Below are positions 28,052 to 37,756 of a stretch of 64,000 bases of DNA, in pieces. The notes beneath the pieces are model-generated. The model saw only the letters and a list, made by a program, of their open reading frames with translations. It searched no databases and was not told the DNA's origin. Position numbers and translations under genes: made by a program. The stretch spans positions 1,116,001 to 1,180,000 of the forward strand of contig NZ_AP022834.1 in assembly GCF_013394385.1 (NCBI RefSeq), given 5' to 3'. The DNA is from Kocuria sp. TGY1127_2. Its GTDB lineage: Bacteria > Actinomycetota > Actinomycetes > Actinomycetales > Micrococcaceae. Every line of letters starts with the position of its first letter. The first letter of the stretch is position 1.

Positions 28052-29107
28052 CTAACGCTTGGAGCCGGTCGCGGTATGCGCTTCCCTCAGGACCGCACCG
28101 ATACGCCGCTCCGGGAGGAGATTGTTCTCGGTAGCCCAGGTGTCGTCCTGACCCTGGCCGAACCACATCAGCTCGGCCCGTCGAACGGCGCCTTGGAGCC
28201 GCTCGTTCATCGCCGAGGAGAGAACATGGCCGAATTTGACGCCAAGACGCAGGACGAAGGCCGGAACCCTACGGGGATTGCGTCGTCCGGCGTCGCGGAT
28301 GACGGACGCCGTTGTGGCGCCTTCCCAAGGCTGGAGAACAATCGACGGCAGTTTTCCCGCGAACTTACCGACCGCTACGACATATTCGGCTAGGGCATGG
28401 ACCGACGTAACGGGAGTGGCTCGGTCACCGTTTCCGGCGACGACAGCCAGCGGCGAGGATGCGACACGCGCGAGATTCGACGTTGTTTTGCGCCCGGAAC
28501 CTTGCACAGAAGTGGCGCGGAGGATGCACAATTCCGCCGCATGGTTCGGCTCGACCTGGGCCGGAGACTTGCTGGGAGCAGGAGGAAAGTCTGAGGCTGC
28601 CGAGCCGGGAGCCGCGCCGGCATGGGCAGTAGCATTGATGAAATCGCGAAGCCTGAGGACGCAGTCTTCGCCCAAGGCTTTGGAGAAGGAATACGCAGAG
28701 AAAGGGGCAGTGGCTTCGGACGCATCCAGTACGGGACGCGCTCCCTGTACGGCCGCCGAACTCAAATGGATCACGCGCCTCACGCCGGTGCGTTGCGCGG
28801 CAACTACGACCACGGTGGGTAACAGTGCATTGGCTCCGACCAAAGATGGCAAATCATTCTGATCCGGGGCTGATAAGCCGGCGGCATTGACCACTACGTC
28901 TGCGCCTGCGAAAGAGTCCGCCAAGTAGTCGATCACGGATTCAAGTCGCCTGGCCTCGGAGATCACTTGGCCGGCTGACTCTGACGACGTCGCCAGCCGC
29001 GGCGCGGACACGGGGGAGGCACTGATCCCCTCCTGCTGGAGTCTGGTCATAATGGCCGACCCCGCGAAACCTGTGGCCCCGAGAACTCGCCAGGTACTCT
29101 GACTCAT
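28052..29107 (-). CDS. NAD-dependent epimerase/dehydratase family protein
   Basis: 351-residue extended-SDR-like protein. The nucleotide motif is VLGATGFAGSAI at the N-terminus, followed by DVVVNAAGLSAP, the active-site Ser region HLSSAAVQG and YSFSKALGED as the YxxxK pair. This suggests a nucleotide-sugar epimerase, dehydratase or reductase. The start at 29107 (MSQSTWRV) has GAGGAAGC just upstream; a Met at 29131 is rejected. It is divergent from the glycosyltransferase and probably serves the same glycan pathway. Substrate is not determinable. Confidence 0.82.
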   Translation of the reverse strand: MSQSTWRVLGATGFAGSAIMTRLQQEGISASPVSAPRLATSSESAGQVISEARRLESVIDYLADSFAGADVVVNAAGLSAPDQNDLPSLVGANALLPTVVVVAAQRTGVRRVIHLSSAAVQGARPVLDASEATAPFSAYSFSKALGEDCVLRLRDFINATAHAGAAPGSAASDFPPAPSKSPAQVEPNHAAELCILRATSVQGSGRKTTSNLARVASSPLAVVAGNGDRATPVTSVHALAEYVVAVGKFAGKLPSIVLQPWEGATTASVIRDAGRRNPRRVPAFVLRLGVKFGHVLSSAMNERLQGAVRRAELMWFGQGQDDTWATENNLLPERRIGAVLREAHTATGSKR

Positions 29108-29330
29108 GCTTCCTCGCTTTCGTCGACGCAACTGATCGCGTTGATAGCCCCGATTTGAGCTACATGCCGCGGTAAACTGTCAGTTGCCGTTCATCGGGTG
29201 CGATCGTCGCACCTTCTTGAGACCACTTTACTGACCAAATCGCGCTAACTTCACCATGCGGGCACGAGCCGCCCCGGAGAACAGATCAGCTCGTACCGTC
29301 GGGCCGACGTGTGCGAGGGGAAAGGACAGA

Positions 29331-31274
29331 GTGCAGCCGAAATCCGTCGCAGGGCGGGGGAAGACCCCGAACCCGCGGGTGGTGGCCGTCATCGTGACTT
29401 TCAACCGCCTTCACCTCCTCCGCAAGACTCTCTCGGGCGTAGCCAACGGCCGTCGTGTCCCGGATCAAGTGGTCCTCGTGGACAATGCCTCCACGGATGA
29501 GACCCCTCAATTCCTGGAGAACCTCGACTACAGCTTGCCGATCGACAGGGTTCGTCTCAACCAGAACCTCGGTGGCGCCGGGGGATTTGCAGTCGGCATC
29601 GATCGGGCACTAGCCGTTCACGACGCCGACCTGGTCTGGGTTATGGACGATGACACCGAGCCACTGGCCGACACACTTGCGGAATCCGTGGAAGCCTGGG
29701 TCGACTATTCCGATGCGCCTGAGGAACGTCCGGCATTCATCGCCAGTAATGTCGTGTGGACCGATGGCAGGGAACATCCCATGAATTCGATGATCGAGCG
29801 CATCGGGGCGACACGAGAGCAGAAAGAACGAGCGCAAAAAGTCGGAGGCAAAACGATCCGTTCCGGATCGTTCGTTTCCCTTCTCATGGATGCTGCAGCC
29901 ATGAGGAGAGTGGGCCTTCCGATTGTCGATTACTTCATTTGGAACGACGATTTCGAATATTCGACTCGCCTCGCGCGATTCCGGGATGCGATATCTCTGC
30001 CGTCCTCGGTGGTGGCGCACCACACCAAGACTTTCGGCACAACGGACGTGGACCCGGGTCCTCGGTTCTACAACGACGTGCGCAACAAACTCTGGGTTTT
30101 CAGCCGAAGTCAGTCCCTGGCCCCGTGGGAGAAGATTCTCTACGGGGGTGCGACGGGCCGGCTGTGGGTCAGGACTTTCCGAAACAGCTCGAACCGCCAG
30201 GCATTGACCAAGTATTTGGCGCGTGGCTTCTGGGACGCATTGCGTGCCCCCAGGAGCAACCGCCAGGCTCTCTCCGGCATATATGACCTTGATTCCCATT
30301 CGACTCCGGAGCAAGAATCGGCCACAAAGCTTCAACATGAACCTGAGGAAGAGGGGTTCTCTCTTCTGATGCCCGTGTACCACCGTGACACGCCAGGGGC
30401 GTTACGCCGAGCTTTCGCATCGAATGTTTGGGAACAGACCTTGGCTCCGGATGAAGTTGTGCTGGTGGTCGATGGCCCGGTCGGCGCCGAACTCGAGGAA
30501 GAAATCCTGAGCTCGGTCAGAGAAGTCGAAAACCACGGAATACCGGTCCAGGTGAAGAGGCTTCTGCGCAACGGCGGCCTGGCCAATGCCTTGAACGTCG
30601 GACTGGCCGCGTGCAGCTTTCGCGTCGTCGCCCGCGCCGACGCCGATGACGAGTCCGTTCCGGAACGATTCGAGTTGATGGTTCCGTCCGTGCTCGAAGG
30701 TCGCCACCAGGCCGTGGGGTCCGCCATGTACGAGATGGACGAAGAGTTTCGCGAGGTTCAATCTATACGTAAAGTTGAAACCGATGAGCGCGCGATTCGA
30801 CGGGTTGCGACCGTGCGCAACCCCCTGTGCCATCCGACGGTAGTCCTGGACGCCCGGGCGGTTCGTGACGTGGGAGGTTACGAGACGATTCCAGGCGCAG
30901 AGGACTACGGTCTCTGGGTTCGCATGCTCGACGCCGGGTACGCTTTGGGGAATTTTGCCGAACCGCTCGTGAAATACCGCGCGGGGGCGGCATCGTGGGA
31001 TCGGCGCGGTGGAGTTCCGGCCGCGATTCGGGAACTGGACCTTCAACGACACCTCCGTGCCTCCGGGTTCATCGGCCCCGTCCGGTGGGCGCGTAATGTG
31101 GTGTTGCGCGGTGGATACCGGCTCATACCGCGGCAGTGGAGGGTCGGAACCTACCGTGCGTTGATCGGTAGACGAGGATCGAGCGTTTCTTGTATTCAGG
31201 ATGGACGAACCCCGGGGGTGCGCTCCGTCATGAGAGAGAATGAGGCGTCACAGGAAGGAAACCAGCCCCTATGA
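29331..31274 (+). CDS. Two-domain family 2 glycosyltransferase (GlfT2-like domain fused to a second GT-A domain)
   Basis: 647-residue protein with two GT-A domains in tandem. The first (about residues 15-310) starts VVAVIVTFNRLHLL, has DNASTDET, NLGGAGGFA and the DxD-type VWVMDDDTEP, and resembles galactofuranosyl/rhamnosyltransferases. The second (about 345-600) starts FSLLMPVYHRDTP, with VVDGPVG, RNGGLANALNVGL and the DxD-like RADADDES. The GTG at 29331 is preferred because GAGGGGAAAGGA is placed correctly; an ATG at 29256 lacks one. Overlap ATGA with the next gene indicates coupling. Such domains are usually separate proteins. Confidence 0.83.
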   Translation: MQPKSVAGRGKTPNPRVVAVIVTFNRLHLLRKTLSGVANGRRVPDQVVLVDNASTDETPQFLENLDYSLPIDRVRLNQNLGGAGGFAVGIDRALAVHDADLVWVMDDDTEPLADTLAESVEAWVDYSDAPEERPAFIASNVVWTDGREHPMNSMIERIGATREQKERAQKVGGKTIRSGSFVSLLMDAAAMRRVGLPIVDYFIWNDDFEYSTRLARFRDAISLPSSVVAHHTKTFGTTDVDPGPRFYNDVRNKLWVFSRSQSLAPWEKILYGGATGRLWVRTFRNSSNRQALTKYLARGFWDALRAPRSNRQALSGIYDLDSHSTPEQESATKLQHEPEEEGFSLLMPVYHRDTPGALRRAFASNVWEQTLAPDEVVLVVDGPVGAELEEEILSSVREVENHGIPVQVKRLLRNGGLANALNVGLAACSFRVVARADADDESVPERFELMVPSVLEGRHQAVGSAMYEMDEEFREVQSIRKVETDERAIRRVATVRNPLCHPTVVLDARAVRDVGGYETIPGAEDYGLWVRMLDAGYALGNFAEPLVKYRAGAASWDRRGGVPAAIRELDLQRHLRASGFIGPVRWARNVVLRGGYRLIPRQWRVGTYRALIGRRGSSVSCIQDGRTPGVRSVMRENEASQEGNQPL

Positions 31275-33181
31275 GCGGCTCCGCACTATCCGGCGAGCGG
31301 TCGAGTACCGGATACGAACGACCGCGTCTTTGGTTGTGGACCCAGGTCTTCCTGGATTCCGTCGCCTGGGTCGTGGCGGTTCTTCTGAGCCTCTTCCTGC
31401 GCTACGAGATGGACTACAAGCTCGTGCACACCCCTGGTCTTGTACTCGTTTGCGTGCTGGCCGTCGCTGCGCAGCTGGTCGTTGGCAGCGTGTTCGCGTT
31501 GTACCGCGGCAGATACAGTTTTGGCAGCTTTGACGAGGCCAAGGCCTTGATGCTGGTCACGGTCATCGTGACTGCCCTGGTGCAGATCGTGCTCCTGTTC
31601 TTCGGAGTCTCTCTGCACATGCCGCGGTCCATTCCCCTGATCGCTTTCCCCTTCGCCCTGCTGTTCATGGCGGCGGTGCGCTATCTCAAGCGCATGTACG
31701 TGGAATCGAAGTCGAAACCCAGCGCCCATGCTCCGCACGCGGTCGTCTATGGTGCGGGTTTCTTGGCCAACACCCTGATCACCCAAATGGTGCAGGACAA
31801 GGATTCGCCGTATCTGCCCGTTGCGCTGATCGACGACGACCCAGCCAAGAAGCACCTGCGCATCAATTCGGTTCCGGTCTCCGGCAATATCACGCATTTG
31901 CGCCAGGTCATGAGGCGCGCGAATGCCCGTGTTCTGATTATTGCGATGGCCAACGTCAAATCGTCGCTTATGACACAGATCAACGAAGAGCTCGAAGGCA
32001 TGGACGTGCGGATTCTGACGGCCCCTCCGCTTCGAGACATGTTCGGCAATACGGCGGGAAACACCTTGGATCTGCGGGACATCCGCCTCGAGGACATCGT
32101 GGGGCAACGGGCCGTGGACATCAACGTGGAGGGCATCGCCAAGTACCTGACGGGCAAGCGTGTTCTGGTCACTGGCGCCGGGGGCTCCATAGGTTCAGAA
32201 CTGTGCCGACAGATCGGACATTTCTCGCCCTCCGAGCTCATCATGCTGGACCGTGACGAATCGGCTCTTCAGGCCACCCAGATTTCGATGACGGGGCGTG
32301 GCCTTCTCGACGGGCAGGACACCGTGCTCGCGGACATTCGGGATCAGGAAGCGCTCAACTCCATCTTCGCGACGCGCCGTCCGCAGGTCGTCTTCCATGC
32401 CGCGGCCCTCAAACATGTTTCCTTGTTGGAGCAGTACCCCAACGAAGCATGGCAGACCAACGTCGAAGGCTCCCGCAACGTCCTTCAGGCCGCGGCCTCC
32501 GTGGACGTCGAGGTTTTCGTCAACGTTTCGACCGACAAAGCTGCTGACCCGACCACGGTGCTCGGCCACTCAAAACGGATGGCCGAGAAAATGACCGCTT
32601 GGATGGGACATCACACGGACGGACGCTACGCTTCGGTGCGTTTCGGCAATGTCTTCGGGTCCCGGGGATCGATGTTGCCTCTTTTCACGGAACAGATTCG
32701 TCGCGGCGGCCCGATCACGGTGACGGACAAAGAGGCCACTCGCTACTTCATGACCATTCCGGAAGCCTGTCAGCTCGTCATTCAAGCCGGTGCCATCGGC
32801 GCTCCGGGCGAGGTGCTCATTCTGGACATGGGCCAACCGGTCCGCATCTACGACGTCGCGCGTCATCTCATCCAGATGAGTGGCCGCAACGACATCGAGA
32901 TCGTTTTCACGGGCCTGCGGCAGGGCGAGAAACTGCACGAGGACCTGGTCGGATCAGGGGAGCTGGGGACCCATCGGGGCCATCCACAGATCTCTCACAC
33001 GCAATCAACCCAGCTCGATCCCGCCCGGTTGGATCGCCATGAATGGAAAGTCAGGGGAAATATCCCCACGACGCAGGAGATGCCCGTGATTGGTCAGGCG
33101 TCGCCTACGTGGGCCGAGCGTGCATCCAACGACGGAACTGCGTCGAGCCCCGATGACGACGGCCGTGAAGAGTCAGCATGA
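31271..33181 (+). CDS. Membrane nucleotide-sugar 4,6-dehydratase, CapD/PglF/WbpM family
   Basis: 636-residue polysaccharide-biosynthesis protein. Four N-terminal membrane helices (about residues 15-135) precede a CoA-binding-like Rossmann domain (VVYGAGFLANTLI near 157). The catalytic SDR domain then follows, with VLVTGAGGSIGSELCRQ near 296, HAAALKHV, STDKAADPTTVLGHSKRMAEK near 420 and RFGNVFGSRGS. This family makes UDP-4-keto-6-deoxy-HexNAc, the entry to bacillosamine-, QuiNAc- or FucNAc-type sugars. It overlaps genes on both sides by 4 nt, marking an operon with the glycosyltransferase and the WecA-like gene. Confidence 0.92.
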   Translation: MSGSALSGERSSTGYERPRLWLWTQVFLDSVAWVVAVLLSLFLRYEMDYKLVHTPGLVLVCVLAVAAQLVVGSVFALYRGRYSFGSFDEAKALMLVTVIVTALVQIVLLFFGVSLHMPRSIPLIAFPFALLFMAAVRYLKRMYVESKSKPSAHAPHAVVYGAGFLANTLITQMVQDKDSPYLPVALIDDDPAKKHLRINSVPVSGNITHLRQVMRRANARVLIIAMANVKSSLMTQINEELEGMDVRILTAPPLRDMFGNTAGNTLDLRDIRLEDIVGQRAVDINVEGIAKYLTGKRVLVTGAGGSIGSELCRQIGHFSPSELIMLDRDESALQATQISMTGRGLLDGQDTVLADIRDQEALNSIFATRRPQVVFHAAALKHVSLLEQYPNEAWQTNVEGSRNVLQAAASVDVEVFVNVSTDKAADPTTVLGHSKRMAEKMTAWMGHHTDGRYASVRFGNVFGSRGSMLPLFTEQIRRGGPITVTDKEATRYFMTIPEACQLVIQAGAIGAPGEVLILDMGQPVRIYDVARHLIQMSGRNDIEIVFTGLRQGEKLHEDLVGSGELGTHRGHPQISHTQSTQLDPARLDRHEWKVRGNIPTTQEMPVIGQASPTWAERASNDGTASSPDDDGREESA

Positions 33182-34206
33182 TAGAGACAGCCTCTCCCGG
33201 ACCCTCACAATTTCTGATCCCGGCCCTGACGGCCCTGGTGCTCGGCTTGGTCCTGCCCTTCGCGGTCCTGCCCTTCCTGAGGTGGCTGGGCATCGTGGAC
33301 ATCCCGGGCCACCGGTCCTCCCATACGGTTCCTACCGTCCGGGGAATGGGCCTGGCGACGGCTATCGCCGCGTTGCTCGCGTTGGGGATGAGCACCCTGA
33401 TGGCGCTCGTCGACGTCGACCGGTCGGTTATGGTGGCGGTCGTCGTCGGAATGATCGCTTCGGCCGCTCTCGGCTGGGCCGAGGACTACCGGGGACTTCC
33501 CGTCAGATGGCGGGCCGGTTTTCAACTCCTCATCGGCTTGGCGGTGACTTCGGCGCTCACGTACATTCTGGGCACCCCGGCCTGGTGGATCCCCGTGGGT
33601 ATGCTCGCCATCGCCGGATATATCAACGTCGCCAATTTCATGGACGGGCTCAACGGGATTTCGGGATTGCAAGGCCTAGTCGTGGGAGTGGCTTATGCCT
33701 ACGCGGGATGGGCCACTCACCTCACATGGCTTGTGGTCTGCGGTGCCGCGATCGCAGGTGCCTTCCTGGCGTTCCTGCCCTGGAACCTGGCCGGAAAGCG
33801 TGTATTCCTTGGCGATACCGGCTCGTATTTTCTCGGCGGTGCCATTGCCTGCTGCGCGGTGGGCGCATTTCTTTCGAATATTTACGTCGAGTACATTCTG
33901 TCCCCGCTGGTCATTTATCTCGCGGACACGGGCTTCACCCTCGTCAAGAGGATCTACCGCGGCGAAGCCTGGTATCAACCGCATCGTCAGCACGTCTATC
34001 AGCAACTGACTGACCTGGGATTCAGCCACGTAGCATCGTCGCTCGTGGTGACGCTCGCGACCGTTGCGGTGACAGTGATTACCGTAGTGGCCCTGCCCTT
34101 TGAGGTGGACGGGCTGATGTGGATGGGTCTCCTCGTGGTCTGCATCGTGATCCTCTATCTGGCACTGCCGACAATCCTTGGGAAGATGCGGAGAAGTGCG
34201 TCATGA
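33178..34206 (+). CDS. wecA: Undecaprenyl-phosphate sugar-1-phosphate transferase (WecA/MraY family)
   Basis: 342-residue polytopic membrane enzyme that moves a HexNAc-1-phosphate from UDP-sugar to decaprenyl or undecaprenyl phosphate. Conserved cytoplasmic loops are present: DIPGHRSSHTVPTVRGMG, DYRGLPVRWR, the Asp motif NVANFMDGLNGI, and KRVFLGDTGSYFLGG. It is the first committed step of a lipid-linked glycan. The mycobacterial equivalent (Rv1302) also sits just before the atp operon. The CapD-type upstream gene suggests the donor might be a modified HexNAc (inference). Confidence 0.92.
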   Translation: MIETASPGPSQFLIPALTALVLGLVLPFAVLPFLRWLGIVDIPGHRSSHTVPTVRGMGLATAIAALLALGMSTLMALVDVDRSVMVAVVVGMIASAALGWAEDYRGLPVRWRAGFQLLIGLAVTSALTYILGTPAWWIPVGMLAIAGYINVANFMDGLNGISGLQGLVVGVAYAYAGWATHLTWLVVCGAAIAGAFLAFLPWNLAGKRVFLGDTGSYFLGGAIACCAVGAFLSNIYVEYILSPLVIYLADTGFTLVKRIYRGEAWYQPHRQHVYQQLTDLGFSHVASSLVVTLATVAVTVITVVALPFEVDGLMWMGLLVVCIVILYLALPTILGKMRRSAS

Positions 34207-34691
34207 AGCCGCTTCCGTGGCTGAGGCGGGACCGGCAAACCGATCGACCCGCGCTTTTTATGAGCGAAGCTTCCTTGGGCAACCTTGCCGTTTCCTTTGT
34301 GATCTTCGTCATCATCGCGGCCATTTATGACGTGAGGCACGCGGCCCCCGCCGCCGTCTTCGGGTTGGGAATCGTTGTGATTTCCGCGCTTGTAACGTGG
34401 TTCGTGACGTTGCTCGTAACTCGCCTGGGGCAGGACCCTGCACTGTTTCTGCTCGTCGGTTACGTCATCAAGATCATGGTCGGCGCAGCTTTGCTGCTCG
34501 TGGTGCCGTTCCCGCAGTCGTGGTCCGGAGCATGGGCGCTTGCCGCGGCAATCTGGGCAGTAGTGACGATCCTGGGAACTCAACTATGGGTAATCCGGCG
34601 TCTCCGGATACCATATTTCTCATCAGCCGATTCGGTGCCTACTCGGCACGCGGAGAAGACCAACCACTGTGAGGGCGGAAAAGACTCATGA
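34203..34691 (+). CDS. Small membrane protein upstream of ATP synthase, probable ATP synthase protein I-like
   Basis: 162 residues with about four hydrophobic helices (roughly residues 27-45, 50-68, 80-100 and 108-128) and a polar C-terminus. Position just before the atp genes and overall layout match the AtpI/'ATP synthase protein I' class, which is implicated in c-ring assembly or ion supply. The ATG at 34203 overlaps the wecA stop (ATGA). Sequence similarity is weak by eye, so the name rests mainly on context. Confidence 0.6.
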   Translation: MKPLPWLRRDRQTDRPALFMSEASLGNLAVSFVIFVIIAAIYDVRHAAPAAVFGLGIVVISALVTWFVTLLVTRLGQDPALFLLVGYVIKIMVGAALLLVVPFPQSWSGAWALAAAIWAVVTILGTQLWVIRRLRIPYFSSADSVPTRHAEKTNHCEGGKDS

Positions 34692-34978
34692 CTTCGGATC
34701 GCCAGGGAGGCAATCCCAGGTCCAGAGCGTTCCGGGATCAGCCGGAAAACCAAGATCTTCGCAACGCCGGGGACCTCGTTAACCAGGGCGGATTGTCCGG
34801 GTCGATCATGGTCCTTCTCTACGTAGTGATCGGTACGGCCTTCTGGAGTTTGGTAGGCTTTGGGCTGGATCGCTTGCTGGGGACACGATGGATCGTGTGG
34901 CTCGGCGCTGGCATAGGGGCCTTCGCCGGTTTCTACTTGGTGTACCTCCATATGCGGCCGCGGGACGGCGACGACTAG
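34688..34978 (+). CDS. AtpZ/AtpI family protein
   Basis: 96 residues. A polar Arg/Gln-rich N-terminus is followed by two transmembrane helices with the GxxxDxxLGT pattern (LVGFGLDRLLGTRWIVWLGAG) typical of the short AtpZ/AtpI proteins encoded before atpB. Overlaps the preceding stop by 4 nt. Likely assists Fo assembly or magnesium/calcium uptake, by family analogy only. Confidence 0.75.
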   Translation: MTSDRQGGNPRSRAFRDQPENQDLRNAGDLVNQGGLSGSIMVLLYVVIGTAFWSLVGFGLDRLLGTRWIVWLGAGIGAFAGFYLVYLHMRPRDGDD

Positions 34979-35078
34979 TCGCTTCAGACCTCCCTCAAGC
35001 AACTGACCGAATACTTGATCGAGGCCTTGAGCAATCTCTGGCTTCGAGGACGCAAACCTTCCTGAGAAAGGACACGCC

Positions 35079-35867
35079 TTGCTGGAAACCGGGCACGTCG
35101 TCGCGGCATATCAGGCCCCCACGATCGAGGACATGCATCTGCCTGATCTGTTCAACGTCGGTAGCTTCGGCTTCGGCAAGCAGATGCTCCTGATGCTGCT
35201 GGCGGTCGCCGTGGTGGCCGTATTCTTCATGGTCGCCGGCCGTCGTCGCGCCATGGTTCCTGGCAAACTCCAGTTCGCGGGAGAAATGGGTTACGGATTC
35301 GTCCGCAACTCTCTGGCCAAGGACATCATCGGAGTTCACCACTTCAAGCCGTTCGTGCCCCTGTTGTTCACGTCCTTCTTCTTCATCCTGGTCAACAACC
35401 TCTGGGGCTCGATCCCCTTCTTCCAGCTTCCGACCTTCTCGCACGCCGGCAGCGCCTACTTCATGGCCGGTTTCGCATATCTCTGCTGGGTCGGTGCGGG
35501 TATCAAGAACAAAGGTGTGGGCGGCTTCTTCAAGGCCATGACCATGCCTTCCGGCGTGCCTCCGGTTTTCTACATCATCCTGATTCCGATCGAGTTCTTG
35601 TCGAACCTGATTATTCGCCCGATCACCCACTCCCTGCGTTTGTTCGCGACCATGTTCGCCGGCCACATGGCCATCATGGTCGCAGCCAGCCTGACCGCAT
35701 TCCTGATCACTCAGGTCGGAGGGCTCGGAATTGTGGCTTCCCTCTTCTCCGGCGTTTTCGGAATCTTCCTCTTCTTCCTGGAACTGTTGATTCAGGCCAT
35801 CCAGGCATATGTTTTCACGCTTCTCTTCGCGGTGTACCTTCAGGGCGCCGTGGCGGAAGCACACTAG
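35079..35867 (+). CDS. atpB: ATP synthase Fo subunit a
   Basis: 262-residue membrane subunit forming the proton half-channels. The essential Arg is in THSLRLFATMFAGH near residue 190, and the helices FVPLLFTSFFFILVNNLWGSIP and FFLELLIQAIQAYVFTLLFAVYL are characteristic. TTG start at 35079 with GAGAAAGGA upstream. It is separated by 100 nt from the AtpZ-like gene; that gap has a CTCAAG/CTTGAG inverted repeat but no clear promoter. Confidence 0.97.
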   Translation: MLETGHVVAAYQAPTIEDMHLPDLFNVGSFGFGKQMLLMLLAVAVVAVFFMVAGRRRAMVPGKLQFAGEMGYGFVRNSLAKDIIGVHHFKPFVPLLFTSFFFILVNNLWGSIPFFQLPTFSHAGSAYFMAGFAYLCWVGAGIKNKGVGGFFKAMTMPSGVPPVFYIILIPIEFLSNLIIRPITHSLRLFATMFAGHMAIMVAASLTAFLITQVGGLGIVASLFSGVFGIFLFFLELLIQAIQAYVFTLLFAVYLQGAVAEAH

Positions 35868-35949
35868 AATTCCGGGGAAACCTGGATCGGGGTTTGACCT
35901 GCCCATCGGTCGAATCCACCGCCATAGACATGCCCTCGCGGCACATTAA

Positions 35950-35963
35950 GCCCGAACTCGGGC
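35950..35963 (+). promoter_or_regulatory. Small hairpin in atpB-atpE intergenic leader
   Basis: GCCCG-AACT-CGGGC lies 20 nt before the atpE ATG, just ahead of its Shine-Dalgarno (GAAAGGA). Stem-loops before atpE are plausible mRNA processing or translation elements, since the c subunit is needed in many copies. Confidence 0.35.
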
Positions 35964-35983
35964 ATCACGAAAGGAAATAGCCA

Positions 35984-36193
35984 ATGGAAATTACAGGTTC
36001 GCTCAGTGCCATCGGTTACGGTCTCGCAGCCATCGGCGGCGGCATCGGCGTCGGCCTCATCTTCGCGGCTTACATGACCTCCGTTGCCCGTCAGCCCGAG
36101 TCCCAGCGCGTCCTGCAGCCTATGCTGTTCCTGGGCTTCGCCGTGGTTGAGGCTCTCGCGATTCTGGGTCTGGTTCTGGCATTCATCCAGTAG
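35984..36193 (+). CDS. atpE: ATP synthase Fo subunit c
   Basis: 69-residue hairpin proteolipid forming the rotor ring. Helix 1 is [21 protein letters not shown], the polar loop is RQPESQ, and helix 2 carries the ion-binding Glu in [14 protein letters not shown] near residue 54. The context and residues indicate a proton-type ring. Preceded by GAAAGGAAATAG. Confidence 0.97.
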   Translation: MEITGSLSAIGYGLAAIGGGIGVGLIFAAYMTSVARQPESQRVLQPMLFLGFAVVEALAILGLVLAFIQ

Positions 36194-36227
36194 CCCCGCA
36201 GGCTGCTCAACCCCTAGACAGAACTAG

Positions 36228-36796
<569 letters not shown>

Positions 36797-36797
<1 letters not shown>

Positions 36798-37615
36798 TGG
36801 CAGGAGTATCGACTGAATCACTCAAGAAGCTGAGCCAGCTGTTTGAACAGCGCTTTTCCAGCGAGGCCAACGCCTCGATGAGCGAAGAGCTGTTTTCGGT
36901 TGCGGAATTGATCGATCACAACGGTGCTCTGCGCCGTGGTCTGACGGATCCTTCCCGCGAATCCGAACAGCGAGGGAAGGTGGCTTCTAGCGTATTGGAA
37001 GGCAAGGTTTACCCGGCCGTTCGGGAAACCGTGGCTCGTGCCGCGGCCTCTCGCTGGTCGGCAGAACGGGACTTTGCAGATGCTCTTGAGCACCTCGGGG
37101 TACTGGCTGCCGCTTTTGCGGCAGAAAATCGTGCCGGCCAGGACACCTTGTCGACCGTCATCGAGGACTTGTTGAGATTTTCGAAGACGGTACAGGCTGA
37201 CCCTGAGGTCCAGACTGCGCTGACTGATCAGCGGGCTGACAATGCCGCGAAGAAGCAACTTGCAGCTCGAATCAGTGCCGCACGGACAGAGGAAGGCCGC
37301 CTCCTGATCAATCAGGTCGTGGAGCATCCCCGCGGTGTTCAGCCCGCCGATTTGGCCGAGAAGTTCGCCGAGACATTGGTTGCGCTCTCGCAGCGTTTTA
37401 TCGCCAAAGTCACGACGAGCGCCCCATTGGACGAGCAACGGCTCGTACGGCTCGAGAAAGCCATTTCCACGGTCTACGGACGGGACATGACCCTCGACGT
37501 CACGGTAGATCCCGAGGTGATGGGCGGTCTCAAGGTTCAGGTCGGCGACGAAGTCATCGACGGAACCGTGTCGTCCCGGATCTCGAATCTTGACCGTTCG
37601 GTGTCTTCCTCGTGA
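36797..37615 (+). CDS. atpH: ATP synthase F1 subunit delta
   Basis: 272-residue delta subunit linking the stalk to F1, longer than the about 177-aa E. coli protein but usual for actinobacteria. The C-terminal family block VDPEVMGGLKVQVGDEVIDGT is clear. Translationally coupled to atpF. Followed by a 141-nt gap with a strong hairpin before atpA. Confidence 0.95.
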
Positions 37616-37650
37616 GCGCCTTCCACGGCGATTCAGTCTGATACACAGCT

Positions 37651-37690
37651 GGGTCGCCCGTGAGGGATTGAAGAATTCACGGTGCGACCC
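37651..37690 (+). promoter_or_regulatory. Strong hairpin between atpH and atpA
   Basis: GGGTCGCCCGTGA (37651-37663) pairs with TCACGG-T-GCGACCC (37677-37690): 13 bp with a single bulged T and a 13-nt loop. No U-tract follows. It lies 67 nt before the atpA ATG within what should be one operon, so it may set mRNA processing or stability rather than termination. Confidence 0.6.
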
Positions 37691-37756
37691 ACCCATACAC
37701 GTACACTCGGTTCCAGAAGCAATGGGACCACCAATCTAGGAGAGCAGGGACACAAG

